Assembly: GCF_006438965.1 (NCBI RefSeq)
Contig: NZ_RCZM01000003.1
Location: forward strand, 62,001-126,000
DNA length: 64,000 nucleotides
Source: Pedococcus bigeumensis
GTDB taxonomy: Bacteria > Actinomycetota > Actinomycetes > Actinomycetales > Dermatophilaceae
Direction of reading: 5' to 3'
This document shows, piece after piece, positions 23,654 to 34,044 of this stretch. The position numbers and the translations under genes are program-made. A model generated the notes under the pieces. It made no database searches. It saw nothing but the letters and a program-made list of their open reading frames with translations, and had not been told where the DNA came from. Position 1 is the first letter of the stretch; each line of letters opens with the position of its first letter.

Positions 23654-24772
23654 ATGCCGACCGATCCGCCGAGCGGACGCTCGAGAAGCGCCCGCTGGTT
23701 CGTGCCGCTGGTGGCGATCGCGTTGGCCGTCACCGGCGGGACGGCCTGCACGGGTAGCCCGGAGCCGGGGCCGACGACGCCGAGGCTGAAGCTCGCGTGG
23801 CAGGGGGTCACGTTGCCGGACGGTGCCGAGCCGGAGTCGTTGGCCGGCGCGGGCAACACCGTCGTCGTCGGGGGTCGCTCCGACGGGGCACCGAGGATGT
23901 TCGTCCTGCGTGACGACCTCGCGGTCCGGAGGGTCGATCTCGTCGGGCACGGGGTCTATGCGGCCACGGCCACCTGGGTCGATCTCGCCATCGACGGCCC
24001 GCAGGTGCTCGCCCTGGGCCGCGCGAGCGGCGGAGCCCACGGACTCCCCAGATGGACGGTGTGGAGCGGTTCGACGCAGCGGGTGGAGGAACAGCCACAA
24101 CCCTTCGAGACGTTCGGTGGGCCTCGGTCGGGGGGCCTCGCCGGCGTCGCGCTGGGGTCAGGGAGGGCCCTCGTCGTGGGTTCGTGGGATGACGGCGGCG
24201 CTGGCCTGGACGCGGCGGTGTGGGGCGTCTCCGGCACCTCGTGGGGACGCACGGGGATGACCTCGGGGGCACTGGCCAGCACCGCCACCCGACTGGTTCA
24301 GCCTGCGGCAGCGGCGGTGACCAGCACGGGGGTCTACCTCGTGGGGTCGACGACCGACCTGGGCGGGGACGACGTCGTCCTCGGCGCGAGCGCCTGGACA
24401 GCTCCTCACCCAGAAGGCCCGTGGACCCGGGTCGACCTTCCTGCGACCACCACCAGCTCCAGGGCCACCGGACTGTCCTGCGACAGCACAGGATGCTGGG
24501 TCGTCGGTCTCGACGGTGACGCTGTGGCGCTGTGGCGCCTTGACCCCGACAGGGCAGCCCGGGTCACCCTGCCGCGCGATGCGTCCTCGTCCCCCGGCCG
24601 GGTCGCGGCCGTGGCTGCAGTGAGCGGACAAGTCTGGGTCGCGACTTCCGTGCAGGACGGGTCGCAGCTCCTCAGGCGCGACGCCGAAGGTTCCTGGACG
24701 GTGTTCGACGGACCCACGGCCAACCGGCCCGAGTCGCCCTGTGGGGACACCGGGTCGGCGTCGTCAGCATGA
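23654..24772 (+). CDS. Probable lipoprotein with beta-propeller-like repeats, possible late frameshift
   Basis: 372 residues. A hydrophobic signal (WFVPLVAIALAVTGGTAC, Cys32) suggests a lipoprotein with an atypical lipobox. The body has repeated strand pairs of the type NTVVVGGRSDGAPRMFVL, GRALVVGSWDDGGAGLDAAV, GVYLVGSTTDLGGDDVVLG and GCWVVGLDGDAVALWRL, like a beta-propeller. Near the end the frame turns to RPESPCGDTGSASSA. A neighbouring frame over the same bases reads VALWGHRVGVVSMTSSASRL followed by AVATP and a stop at 24808-24810, which fits the repeat pattern better. A one-base deletion or sequence error is likely. Function unknown. Confidence 0.65.
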   Translation: MPTDPPSGRSRSARWFVPLVAIALAVTGGTACTGSPEPGPTTPRLKLAWQGVTLPDGAEPESLAGAGNTVVVGGRSDGAPRMFVLRDDLAVRRVDLVGHGVYAATATWVDLAIDGPQVLALGRASGGAHGLPRWTVWSGSTQRVEEQPQPFETFGGPRSGGLAGVALGSGRALVVGSWDDGGAGLDAAVWGVSGTSWGRTGMTSGALASTATRLVQPAAAAVTSTGVYLVGSTTDLGGDDVVLGASAWTAPHPEGPWTRVDLPATTTSSRATGLSCDSTGCWVVGLDGDAVALWRLDPDRAARVTLPRDASSSPGRVAAVAAVSGQVWVATSVQDGSQLLRRDAEGSWTVFDGPTANRPESPCGDTGSASSA

Positions 24773-24870
24773 CCAGCAGCGCCAGCCGGCTCGCGGTCGC
24801 GACACCCTGAGCCCGATGGTCCCGCGGCGGCGCGGCCGGCTCCGGCTCTCACTGAGCCCGCGCCCGCGTC

Positions 24871-27167
<2,297 letters not shown>

Positions 27168-27171
<4 letters not shown>

Positions 27172-27839
27172 GCGTTGACAACTGCCTTCAGGACGGAGGT
27201 GAAGAACGGGAGCCCGTCGGTCGAGGGGCCGTAGCCCTCCTCGACCGCGTGCTCGGGGTGGGGCATGAGGCCCACGATGTTGCCGCGCTCGTTGGTGATG
27301 CCCGCGATCTTGCGGTACGAGCCGTTGGGGTTGTCACCGGCATACCGGAAGACCACCCGACCCTCGCCCTCGAGCCGGTCCAGCGTCGGCTCGTCGGCGA
27401 CGAAGCCGCCCTCGCCGTTCTTGAGGACGATGGTGATCTCCTGGCCGACCTCGAAGTCCGAGGTCCACGCGGTCTGGGTGTTCTCGACCACGAGCCGCTG
27501 GTCGACGCAGTTGAACTTGCGGTGGTCGTTGCGGATCAGCGCGCCGGGCAGCAGGTGCGACTCACAGAGCACCTGGAACCCGTTGCAGATGCCGATGACC
27601 GGCAGGCCGCCCTGGGCCGCGGGGATGAGCGCGTCCATCACGGGCGCGAAACGGGCGATCGCCCCGCAGCGCAGGTAGTCACCGTAGGAGAACCCGCCGG
27701 GCAGGATGACCGCGTCGACGCCCTTGAGGTCGGCGTCGCCGTGCCAGAGGGTGACGGCCTCGGCTCCGACGGCACGCACGGCCCGCGCCGCGTCGCGGTC
27801 GTCGAGCGACCCCGGAAACGTGACGACCCCGACCTTCAC
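27168..27839 (-). CDS. purQ: FGAM synthase glutaminase subunit
   Basis: 223 residues, a class I glutamine amidotransferase that feeds ammonia to PurL. The oxyanion segment is [20 protein letters not shown], the nucleophile Cys is in [20 protein letters not shown] near residue 87, and the His-Glu pair is in [13 protein letters not shown] near residue 195. GTGA overlaps with purS upstream and ATGA with purL downstream show tight translational coupling and equal subunit output. Confidence 0.97.
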
Positions 27840-28093
27840 TGGTCGGGGTCCTCGGCACGCACGGACACGACGTCCTCGATCACGGGGTTGGACAGCAGCT
27901 TCTCGGCAGCCTCCGCGGCGGCCGCGAGGTGCTCGTCGGTGACCTCGCCGTCCACGGTGAGGACGAACCGCTTGCCCTGCCTCACCTCCGTGAACTGCTC
28001 GAAGCCGAGCCGGGGAAGAGCCCCGCCGACGGCTTGACCCTGGGGGTCGAGGATCTCTGGCTTCAACATGACGTCAATGACGACGTGGCCCAT
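27836..28093 (-). CDS. purS: FGAM synthase subunit PurS
   Basis: 85 residues from the ATG at 28093: [20 protein letters not shown], then [20 protein letters not shown] and [10 protein letters not shown]. This is the alpha/beta fold that holds PurL and PurQ together. The longer frame to 28144 adds residues with no similarity and is not used. First gene of purS-purQ-purL. The divergent region to the nitroreductase-like gene contains a GGTATGCC word followed by a 19-bp palindrome. Confidence 0.96.
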   Translation of the reverse strand: MGHVVIDVMLKPEILDPQGQAVGGALPRLGFEQFTEVRQGKRFVLTVDGEVTDEHLAAAAEAAEKLLSNPVIEDVVSVRAEDPDQ

Positions 28094-28167
28094 TCGGGTG
28101 TCTCCTGGGTTGAGCACGGTGGCGCGGGGAAGGGAAGCGACCACAGTCTATCCGCGCCACAACCGTG

Positions 28168-28192
28168 GGTATGCCGCGCGGTCACCGCGCGG
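28168..28192. repeat. Half-degenerate GGTATGCC palindrome
   Basis: GGTATGCC at 28168-28175 runs into CCGCGCGGT-C-ACCGCGCGG (28174-28192), a perfect 9-bp inverted repeat with one central base. The right flank, which in the related palindromes reads CATACC, reads ACGGCG here, so one outer arm has been lost. It lies between the divergent purS and nitroreductase-like genes. Confidence 0.7.
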
Positions 28193-28224
28193 ACGGCGCA
28201 CAATCAGGAGTGGAGGTGGGCCTG

Positions 28225-28665
28225 GTGAACAGAGTGTCGAAAGCGATGATGAGGACTGCCGGCAAGGCGGCGGTGTTCGTCTACCGCCGAAGTGGCGGAC
28301 GGATGGGGGGCAAGGCACTCGGAGGCGCCCCGGTCCTGCTCCTCACCGTGGCGGGCCGCAAGTCCGGAACTCCGCACACCACCGCGGTCAGCTACTTCGA
28401 GCACGACGGGGGCTACGTGGTGGTCGGGTCCGCCGGCGGCACGCCGAATGAACCGCAGTGGTTCAAGAACGTGCGCAAGGCGGCGACCGCAGCCGTCGAG
28501 GTCGGGCCAGCACCTCGGCGCTCCGTCGGGATCCGCGTCCTGACCGGCGAGGAGCGCGACCGGGTGTGGACCGATGTCGTCCTCGCGCAGGTCCCGGCGT
28601 TCGCCAAGTACGAGACCAAGTCCGGTCGTCCCATGCCGCTCGCCCTCCTGACTCCCGTCGGCTGA
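28225..28665 (+). CDS. Deazaflavin (F420)-dependent nitroreductase family protein
   Basis: 146 residues from the GTG at 28225, preceded by GGAGG. The split-barrel fold of Ddn-like proteins is recognisable: GKALGGAPVLLLTVAGRKSG, TPHTTAVSYFEHDGGYVVVG, SAGGTPNEPQWFKNVRKAAT and VLTGEERDRVWTDVV. The GRKSG-x-x-R/H-T and NPxWxxNL-like segments bind F420 or related cofactors. The physiological substrate is unknown; mycobacterial relatives reduce quinones and nitroimidazoles. Transcribed away from purS and convergent with purC. Confidence 0.85.
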   Translation: MNRVSKAMMRTAGKAAVFVYRRSGGRMGGKALGGAPVLLLTVAGRKSGTPHTTAVSYFEHDGGYVVVGSAGGTPNEPQWFKNVRKAATAAVEVGPAPRRSVGIRVLTGEERDRVWTDVVLAQVPAFAKYETKSGRPMPLALLTPVG

Positions 28666-28672
28666 TCCGCCC

Positions 28673-29596
28673 TCAGCCGGCTGAGAAGGAACGGCCCGTG
28701 AGGCGCTCGTAGGCCTCGACATACTTGGCCCGGGTGCGCTCCACGACGTCGTCGGGAAGGGGCGGTGGGGCCTCGCCGGAGGCCTTGTCCCAGCCACTGG
28801 CCGGGGAGATCAGCCACTCGCGGACGAACTCCTTGTCGAACGACGGTTGCGTGTGGCCGGGCTCCCACTGGTCGGCGGGCCAGAACCTCGACGAGTCCGG
28901 GGTCAGTACCTCGTCGGCCAGCACCAACGTGTCGCCCTCGAGGCCGAACTCGACCTTGGTGTCCGCGATGAGGATCCCGCGCTCGGCCGCGATCTCGTTG
29001 CCCCGCTTGAGGATCGCCACGGTCAGTTCCCTGGCCCGCGCGGCCAGGTCGGCGCCCAGCTCACGCTCCACGTCGGCATACGGCATCGGCTCGTCGTGCT
29101 CACCCACCGGCGCCTTGGTCGACGGGGTGAAGACCGGTTCGGGGAGCCGTGACCCGTCGACGAGGCCCTCCGGGAGCCGGACGCCGCTGACCTGGCCGTC
29201 GGCGACGTACTCGCGAAGGCCGCCACCGGTGAGGTAAGCCCTCGCGACACATTCGACGGGGAGCATCTTCAGCCGGTTGACCAGCACCGCCCGCCCAGCA
29301 ACCGCGGACGGGACGTCGGTCGAGACCACGTGGTTGGGCACCAGGTCGACCAACTGCTCGAACCACCAGAGCGAGAGCTGCGTCAGCACCGCGCCCTTGT
29401 CGGGGATCGGGCTGTCGAGGATGAAGTCGAACGCCGACAGCCGGTCGCTCGCCACGAGGAGGAGCTGGTCGTCGCGCGGTGCGCCGGAGTCGTCGAGCGG
29501 CGCGTAGAGGTCGCGGACCTTGCCCGAGTAGACGTGGGCGTAGCCGGGGAGGGCCAGCGGCGCGTCGGGCGCCTGGTCGGGCTGGGAGGACGTCAT
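28673..29596 (-). CDS. purC: SAICAR synthase
   Basis: 307 residues from the ATG at 29596. It joins aspartate to CAIR with ATP in step eight of purine synthesis. Marks are YAHVYSGKVRDLYAPLD near residue 20, LLLVASDRLSAFDFILDSPI, VECVARAYLTGGGLREY, the catalytic IADTKVEFGLEGDTLVLADE near residue 205, and TPDSSRFWPADQWEPGHTQP. This is the longer actinobacterial and eukaryote-like form. The shared region with the MFS gene upstream is occupied by the tandem 72-bp array. Confidence 0.96.
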   Translation of the reverse strand: MTSSQPDQAPDAPLALPGYAHVYSGKVRDLYAPLDDSGAPRDDQLLLVASDRLSAFDFILDSPIPDKGAVLTQLSLWWFEQLVDLVPNHVVSTDVPSAVAGRAVLVNRLKMLPVECVARAYLTGGGLREYVADGQVSGVRLPEGLVDGSRLPEPVFTPSTKAPVGEHDEPMPYADVERELGADLAARARELTVAILKRGNEIAAERGILIADTKVEFGLEGDTLVLADEVLTPDSSRFWPADQWEPGHTQPSFDKEFVREWLISPASGWDKASGEAPPPLPDDVVERTRAKYVEAYERLTGRSFSAG

Positions 29597-29618
29597 GCCG
29601 ACATCCTTCCAGCCGCCT

Positions 29619-29854
29619 CGACTTGTTGCTCCCTGCTCGTCATGTGGACCCGAATCCGCCACTCCATGACCACACGAGAGCAACAAGTCCCGACGTGGCC
29701 CGACTTGTTGTCTCCAGGTCGTCATGCGGACCCGAATCCGCCGCCCCATGACCACACGAGAGCAACAAGTCGTGACGTGGCCCGACTTGTTGTCTCCAGG
29801 TCGTCATGCGGACCCGAATCCGCCGCCCCATGACCACACGAGAGCAACAAGTCG
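29619..29854. repeat. Tandem array of three 72-bp hairpin elements
   Basis: Copies at 29619-29690, 29701-29772 and 29783-29854 repeat every 82 bp, with 10-bp spacers reading (C/T)GACGTGGCC. Each starts CGACTTGTTG and ends CAACAAGTC, has an inner GTCATG/CATGAC stem, and a centre GGACCCGAATCCGCC. Copies 2 and 3 appear identical; copy 1 is diverged by several bases. The solitary copy at 22532 is the same element in the opposite orientation. The array fills the divergent promoter region of purC and the MFS gene. Confidence 0.92.
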
Positions 29855-29872
29855 TGATCGGCATGGGGCGGC

Positions 29873-29903
29873 TTGACTTGAAGTCCACTTCATCTTTCAG
29901 ACT
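29873..29903 (+). promoter_or_regulatory. MerR-type promoter/operator of the MFS gene
   Basis: The -35 TTGACT (29873-29878) and -10 CAGACT (29898-29903) are 19 bp apart, the long spacing typical of MerR-activated promoters. The palindrome TGAAGT-CC-ACTTCA (29879-29892) lies in the spacer, on the same face as MerR/SoxR operators. The expected transcription start coincides with the ATG at 29911, a leaderless arrangement. The regulator is not next door. Confidence 0.6.
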
Positions 29904-29910
29904 CGTCGCC

Positions 29911-31350
29911 ATGCCCACTGCCACCCACGACGCCACCGCGCGCACCGCCTCCCTGCGGGACCGCGCGCACCTCCCCTTCGCCGTGGGGGCGGTCGCGCTG
30001 GTGACCTTGGGCGCCTTCGAGAACCGCGCGACGATGACGGTGCTGCCGACGGTCGCGCGAGAGCTCGACGGGTTGTGGCTGTTCGGTGCGGCGAGCGCCG
30101 CGCCCCTCGTGTCGTTCGTCCTCGCCACGGTCATCGCGGGCGCCTGGGCGGACCACCGTGGTCCGGTGCGGCCGTTACAGGCGGGCATGGCGGTGTTCGT
30201 GGTCTCCCAGGTGCTGATGGCCCTGGCACCGGGAATGGTGCTGTTCACCCTCGGGCGGTTCGGCTCGGGCATCGCCGAGGCGCTGATGGACGTGTCGCTC
30301 ACGGTGCTGCTGGCGCGTGCCCTGCCGAAGGAGCTGCGCGCCAAGGTCTTTGCCGCGTTCGCGGCCGCCTGGGTGCTGCCCTCCCTGGTGGGCCCACCTG
30401 TCGCCGGGCTGCTCACCGAGGTCGTGTCGTGGCGGGCGGTCTTCGCAGTGGGTGTCGCCCTGCTCCCGCTCGCCTGGCTCCTCCTGCGACCGTCGATGCG
30501 GACCGCCGGAGTCCCGGCTGCGACCGGCACCGCGTCCCCCGGCACCCGGTCGGCCGGCTCGGAGCCTGCGTCCACCGCCTGGTCGCCCCGCGAGCACCGC
30601 GCCGTCCGGGCTGCCGCGGTGGCGGCAGCGGGCCTGGCGGCCCTCACGGCCGGCGGATCCCTGCTCGGCCGGTCCGGACCCGTCGAGCTCCTCGGCGCCG
30701 CTCTCGTCCTCGTCGGCGTCGCCTGCACCGGGCCGGCGATCCGCACCGTGCTGCCGGCCGGGACCCTCCGGTTCGCCCACGGCATACCCGCGCTGGTCGC
30801 TCTCCGCGGCCTGGTGGCGGCCGCGTTCGGCACCGCCGGAAGCCTCCTGCCGCTCATGCTCACGACGATCCACGGACTCGGCCCAGCGGCTGCCGGCATC
30901 AGCCTCACCGTCACGGGTCTCTGCTGGGCGGCCGGCTCCCAGGTGCACGGGCTCGACGCCGTCCAGCGTCGGGTCAGCCCCGTGCGCCGGCTCCAGATCG
31001 GCTTCGGGCTCATCGCCGTCGGCGTCCTGGGTCCGGCTCTGACCAGCCTGCAGAGCCTCCCGGTCGCCGCCGGCCTCGCGCTCTGGGGCCTGGCCGGTCT
31101 CGGGATGGGTGTGGTGTCACCGACACTGTCCACCCAGCTGCTGCGCTTCGCCCCGGTGCACGACCAGGGGCGGATCACCGCCGCGTCGAGCCTGACGGCG
31201 TCGGTCGCCCAGGCCGTGGGGCTGGCTGTCGCCGGCTCCCTCATCGCGTGGCAGGCGCCTGACCTGCCCGGCTGGCTCTTCGCCTCGACGATGGCAGGCT
31301 GCGCCGCGGTCGGCGTCGTCGGCTTCGTGGCGGCGCGCCGAGCCGGGTGA
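29911..31350 (+). CDS. MFS transporter (drug efflux type)
   Basis: 479 residues, about 12-14 hydrophobic segments. LPFAVGAVALVTLGAFENRA (helix 1), AGAWADHRGPVRPLQAGMAV (the loop 2-3 signature), LGRFGSGIAEALMDVSLTVL, and VLPSLVGPPVAGLLTEVVSW near the proline/glycine motif of helix 5 are consistent with a proton-driven exporter. The frame starting at 29806 lies within the repeat array and is not used. It ends 3 bp before the convergent purD stop. A MerR-type promoter suggests induction by a small toxic molecule. Confidence 0.85.
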   Translation: MPTATHDATARTASLRDRAHLPFAVGAVALVTLGAFENRATMTVLPTVARELDGLWLFGAASAAPLVSFVLATVIAGAWADHRGPVRPLQAGMAVFVVSQVLMALAPGMVLFTLGRFGSGIAEALMDVSLTVLLARALPKELRAKVFAAFAAAWVLPSLVGPPVAGLLTEVVSWRAVFAVGVALLPLAWLLLRPSMRTAGVPAATGTASPGTRSAGSEPASTAWSPREHRAVRAAAVAAAGLAALTAGGSLLGRSGPVELLGAALVLVGVACTGPAIRTVLPAGTLRFAHGIPALVALRGLVAAAFGTAGSLLPLMLTTIHGLGPAAAGISLTVTGLCWAAGSQVHGLDAVQRRVSPVRRLQIGFGLIAVGVLGPALTSLQSLPVAAGLALWGLAGLGMGVVSPTLSTQLLRFAPVHDQGRITAASSLTASVAQAVGLAVAGSLIAWQAPDLPGWLFASTMAGCAAVGVVGFVAARRAG

Positions 31351-31353
31351 CCC

Positions 31354-32637
31354 TCAGCCGACGTGCAGCTCGTTGCGCTCGGCAGCGAGGGCGATGTCGG
31401 TGCGGTGGTGCGAACCCTCGAGCTCGATGTGGTCCACCGCCTCGTAGACGCGTTCGCGCGCCTGGGTGAGGCTCTCGCCGAGTGCCACCACGGACAGCAC
31501 CCGTCCCCCGGCAGAGACGAGCATGCCGTCCTTGTCGCGGGCGGTGCCCGCATGGAGCACGTATGCCGCGGGCACGTCGGCCGCGTCCTCGACCCCAGTG
31601 ATCGCGTCGCCGGTGCGCGGCGTGCCCGGGTAGTTGTGGGAGGCGACGACCACCGTGACGGCGTGCTGCTCCGACCAGTGGAGCGAGCCCACGCCATCGA
31701 GCCGGCCGGTGGCAGCAGCCTTCAGCAGGCCACCGAGGGGCGTCTGCAGACGGGCCAGCACCACCTGCGTCTCGGGGTCACCGAACCTGGCGTTGAACTC
31801 GATGACGCGCGGACCGCGGGAGGTGATCGCGACGCCGATGTAGAGGACCCCCACGAACGGCGTTCCGCGGCGCGCCATCTCGTCCACGGTCGGCTGCGCC
31901 ACCCGGCTGACCAGCTCGTCGACCATCGAGGCCGGCGCCCAGTCCAGCGGCGAGTAGGCGCCCATCCCGCCGGTGTTGGGGCCCTGGTCGTCATCCCCCA
32001 CGCGCTTGAAGTCCTGGGCCGGGGCGAGGGGGAGGACCGTGCTGCCGTCACACAGGCAGAACAGCGACACCTCCGGGCCGTCGAGGAACTCCTCGATGAC
32101 GACCGTGCCCCCCTCCTTGGCCAGGCAGAGCTGGGCATGGGCCAGCGCCTCGTCGCGGTCGTTGGTGACGACCACCCCCTTGCCTGCGGCCAGTCCGTCG
32201 TCCTTGACGACGTGCGGTGCGCCCAGGGCGTCGAGCGCGTCGGCGACCTCGTCGAGGGTGCTGCAGACGCGAGCCAGGGCCGTCGGTACGTCGGCCGCGG
32301 CCATGATGTCCTTGGCGAAGGACTTGCTGCCCTCCAGGCGTGCGGCCTCGGCCGAGGGGCCGAACACGGCGAAGCCCGCCTCGCGAACCTGGTCCGCGAC
32401 TCCCGCCACGAGCGGGGCCTCCGGACCGATCACGACCAGGTCGACGGCGTGCCGACCGGCGAGGGCGGCGATACCTGCCCCGTCCAGCAGCCCGCCGGGG
32501 AGGGCTTCGCACAGGGCGATCGCGTCCATCCCCGGGTTGCCGGGAGCCACGATCACCGCATCCACGTCCGGGTCGGCGCCAAGGGCCTTGACGATGGCGT
32601 GCTCGCGAGCACCGGTACCGATGACGAGAACCTTCAC
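31354..32637 (-). CDS. purD: Phosphoribosylamine-glycine ligase (GAR synthetase)
   Basis: 427 residues from the GTG at 32637, starting MKVLVIGTGAREHAIVKAL. It adds glycine to phosphoribosylamine with ATP in step two of purine synthesis. The N-terminal domain shows VIVAPGNPGMDAIA and VDLVVIGPEAPLVAGVADQV. The ATP-grasp core includes DALGAPHVVKDDGLAAGKGV, GTVVIEEFLDGPEVSLFCLC, FKRVGDDDQGPNTGGMGAYS and VIEFNARFGDPETQVVLARL. Full length. Convergent with the MFS gene; only 3 bp separate the stops. Confidence 0.97.
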   Translation of the reverse strand: MKVLVIGTGAREHAIVKALGADPDVDAVIVAPGNPGMDAIALCEALPGGLLDGAGIAALAGRHAVDLVVIGPEAPLVAGVADQVREAGFAVFGPSAEAARLEGSKSFAKDIMAAADVPTALARVCSTLDEVADALDALGAPHVVKDDGLAAGKGVVVTNDRDEALAHAQLCLAKEGGTVVIEEFLDGPEVSLFCLCDGSTVLPLAPAQDFKRVGDDDQGPNTGGMGAYSPLDWAPASMVDELVSRVAQPTVDEMARRGTPFVGVLYIGVAITSRGPRVIEFNARFGDPETQVVLARLQTPLGGLLKAAATGRLDGVGSLHWSEQHAVTVVVASHNYPGTPRTGDAITGVEDAADVPAAYVLHAGTARDKDGMLVSAGGRVLSVVALGESLTQARERVYEAVDHIELEGSHHRTDIALAAERNELHVG

Positions 32638-32801
32638 GGGGCCAGCGTAGAGACTCGGCCCGGACATGAGTGCGCGGCGTCCCGGGGAGGCAGGGGGGAC
32701 AATCTCCCAGGGACGCCGCGCAGCCGACGTGCGGTCGCCTGGCGGGGGAACCTGCAACCATGCACGTGGGTCGACGCTGTCGACTGAATAAAGAGTGGAC
32801 C

Positions 32802-33920
32802 ATGGTTGGCCTGGAGGTAAAGCCCATACGTGGCGGACTTGCGTCATTGACGGAAGTTCGCCAGCGGACGAGCATGAGGGGCATGGTCGTCGAGAACCAG
32901 GCAGACGTGGTGGAAGGCATCGACCGGGCCACCCTCGCGACCAAGCTCGACATCGCCGCTGACGACGACGACGCCGAAGGTGCCGTCACCCGGATCTTCC
33001 TGGCCGCCCTGCAGCACCCCGAACCGACCCGCGCCCTGCTGATCGCCCAAGGCATGAAGGGCCCGCTGGTCGACCACTCCCTCGAGGTGCTGGGCAGCCG
33101 CGGACTTGTCCGCCTGCACCCGGGCGGTCGCATCGAGGTCATCCCGCCCGACATCTCGCTGCCGGCCCTCGCGCTCGACTACGAGCGCCGCGCGCGCGAG
33201 ACCCGCTCCGCCGCACACGAGCTCGCCCAGGTCTTCTTCCTGGCGCGGTCTGCGTCGCGCACTCCGGACGTGGGCACCGTGCGCATCCTCAACTCGCTGG
33301 ACGAGATCGCCGCCGTGACAGCCGAGGCGGTGGCTGCCGGCACCCAGCAGATCCGCAGCTTCCGCTCCCTCTCGCCACGCACCCGGGCGGTGTTCGCCAG
33401 CCCGCTGCACAGCCACGAGGAGCCCACCCTGGGCGTCAGCGGCAACCAGCTCGAGTACACGACGGTCTACGACACCGAGGTGCTGGAGATCGACGGGGCC
33501 CTGGAGATCCTCGAGGCCCGCGAGCGCGGCGGCGAACGGTTCCGGTTCACCTCGTCGGTACCGTTCTCCGCGGTGATCGTCGACGACGCCTCGGCGATCG
33601 TGGACGTGAGCGCCTTCGACCCCTCTGGCTTCGGGTCAGCACTGATCCGGGCCCGCTCGATGGTGCTCGCACTGATCGCGCTCTCCGACCACCTCTGGGA
33701 CCTCGGTTCCCCCCTCAGCGTCGGGGGGGTGGCCACCGAACGTCGCGACCAGATGATCCTCTCCCTGCTCGCGGCGGGGGCCCCGGATGCCACCATCGCG
33801 CGCCAGACCGGCGTCTCGCAGCGCACCGTCGAGCGCCGGGTCCGGGCCCTGATGGACCAGCTCGGCGCCGGGACGCGCTTCCAGGCCGGTGTCCAGGCCG
33901 CCCGCCGCGGAATGATCTAG
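32802..33920 (+). CDS. LuxR-type regulator with N-terminal TrmB-like region
   Basis: 372 residues. The N-terminus (AVTRIFLAALQHPEPTRALL, LVDHSLEVLGSRGLVRLHPG) resembles a TrmB-type winged helix. The middle is like phospholipase D-like sensing domains of this regulator class (TQQIRSFRSLSPRTRAVFAS, ALIRARSMVLALIALSDHLW). The C-terminus is a LuxR/GerE helix-turn-helix (MILSLLAAGAPDATIARQTG, VSQRTVERRVRALMDQLGA). No receiver domain, so the signal is not phosphotransfer by a kinase. ATG at 32802 is used; ATGs at 32874 and 32883 are possible. A relative is encoded at 38206-39078. Targets unknown. Confidence 0.8.
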   Translation: MVGLEVKPIRGGLASLTEVRQRTSMRGMVVENQADVVEGIDRATLATKLDIAADDDDAEGAVTRIFLAALQHPEPTRALLIAQGMKGPLVDHSLEVLGSRGLVRLHPGGRIEVIPPDISLPALALDYERRARETRSAAHELAQVFFLARSASRTPDVGTVRILNSLDEIAAVTAEAVAAGTQQIRSFRSLSPRTRAVFASPLHSHEEPTLGVSGNQLEYTTVYDTEVLEIDGALEILEARERGGERFRFTSSVPFSAVIVDDASAIVDVSAFDPSGFGSALIRARSMVLALIALSDHLWDLGSPLSVGGVATERRDQMILSLLAAGAPDATIARQTGVSQRTVERRVRALMDQLGAGTRFQAGVQAARRGMI

Positions 33921-34044
33921 CCGCCTCCAGTCTGTGAACTGCTGCACGGTGGGGTCTCCCCTGCTCGCTAGACTCGTGCGTTCCCCCCAGGGGGACACCA
34001 AGCCGCACAACCAGACCACGCCGTCCAACAGAAGGTGTTGCACC

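Noticed and set aside
29640-31697. 685-residue minus-strand open frame over the repeat array and MFS gene
   Set aside because: Composition is Arg/Thr/Ala/Pro-rich with no family features, and it runs through the 72-bp repeats and the antisense of a clear MFS gene.
33976-34044. GTG at 33976 as start of HelR
   Set aside because: It is in frame but only 2 bp past a possible -10 (TAGACT). The 23 extra residues do not look like the family, and GAAGGTG precedes the GTG at 34045.
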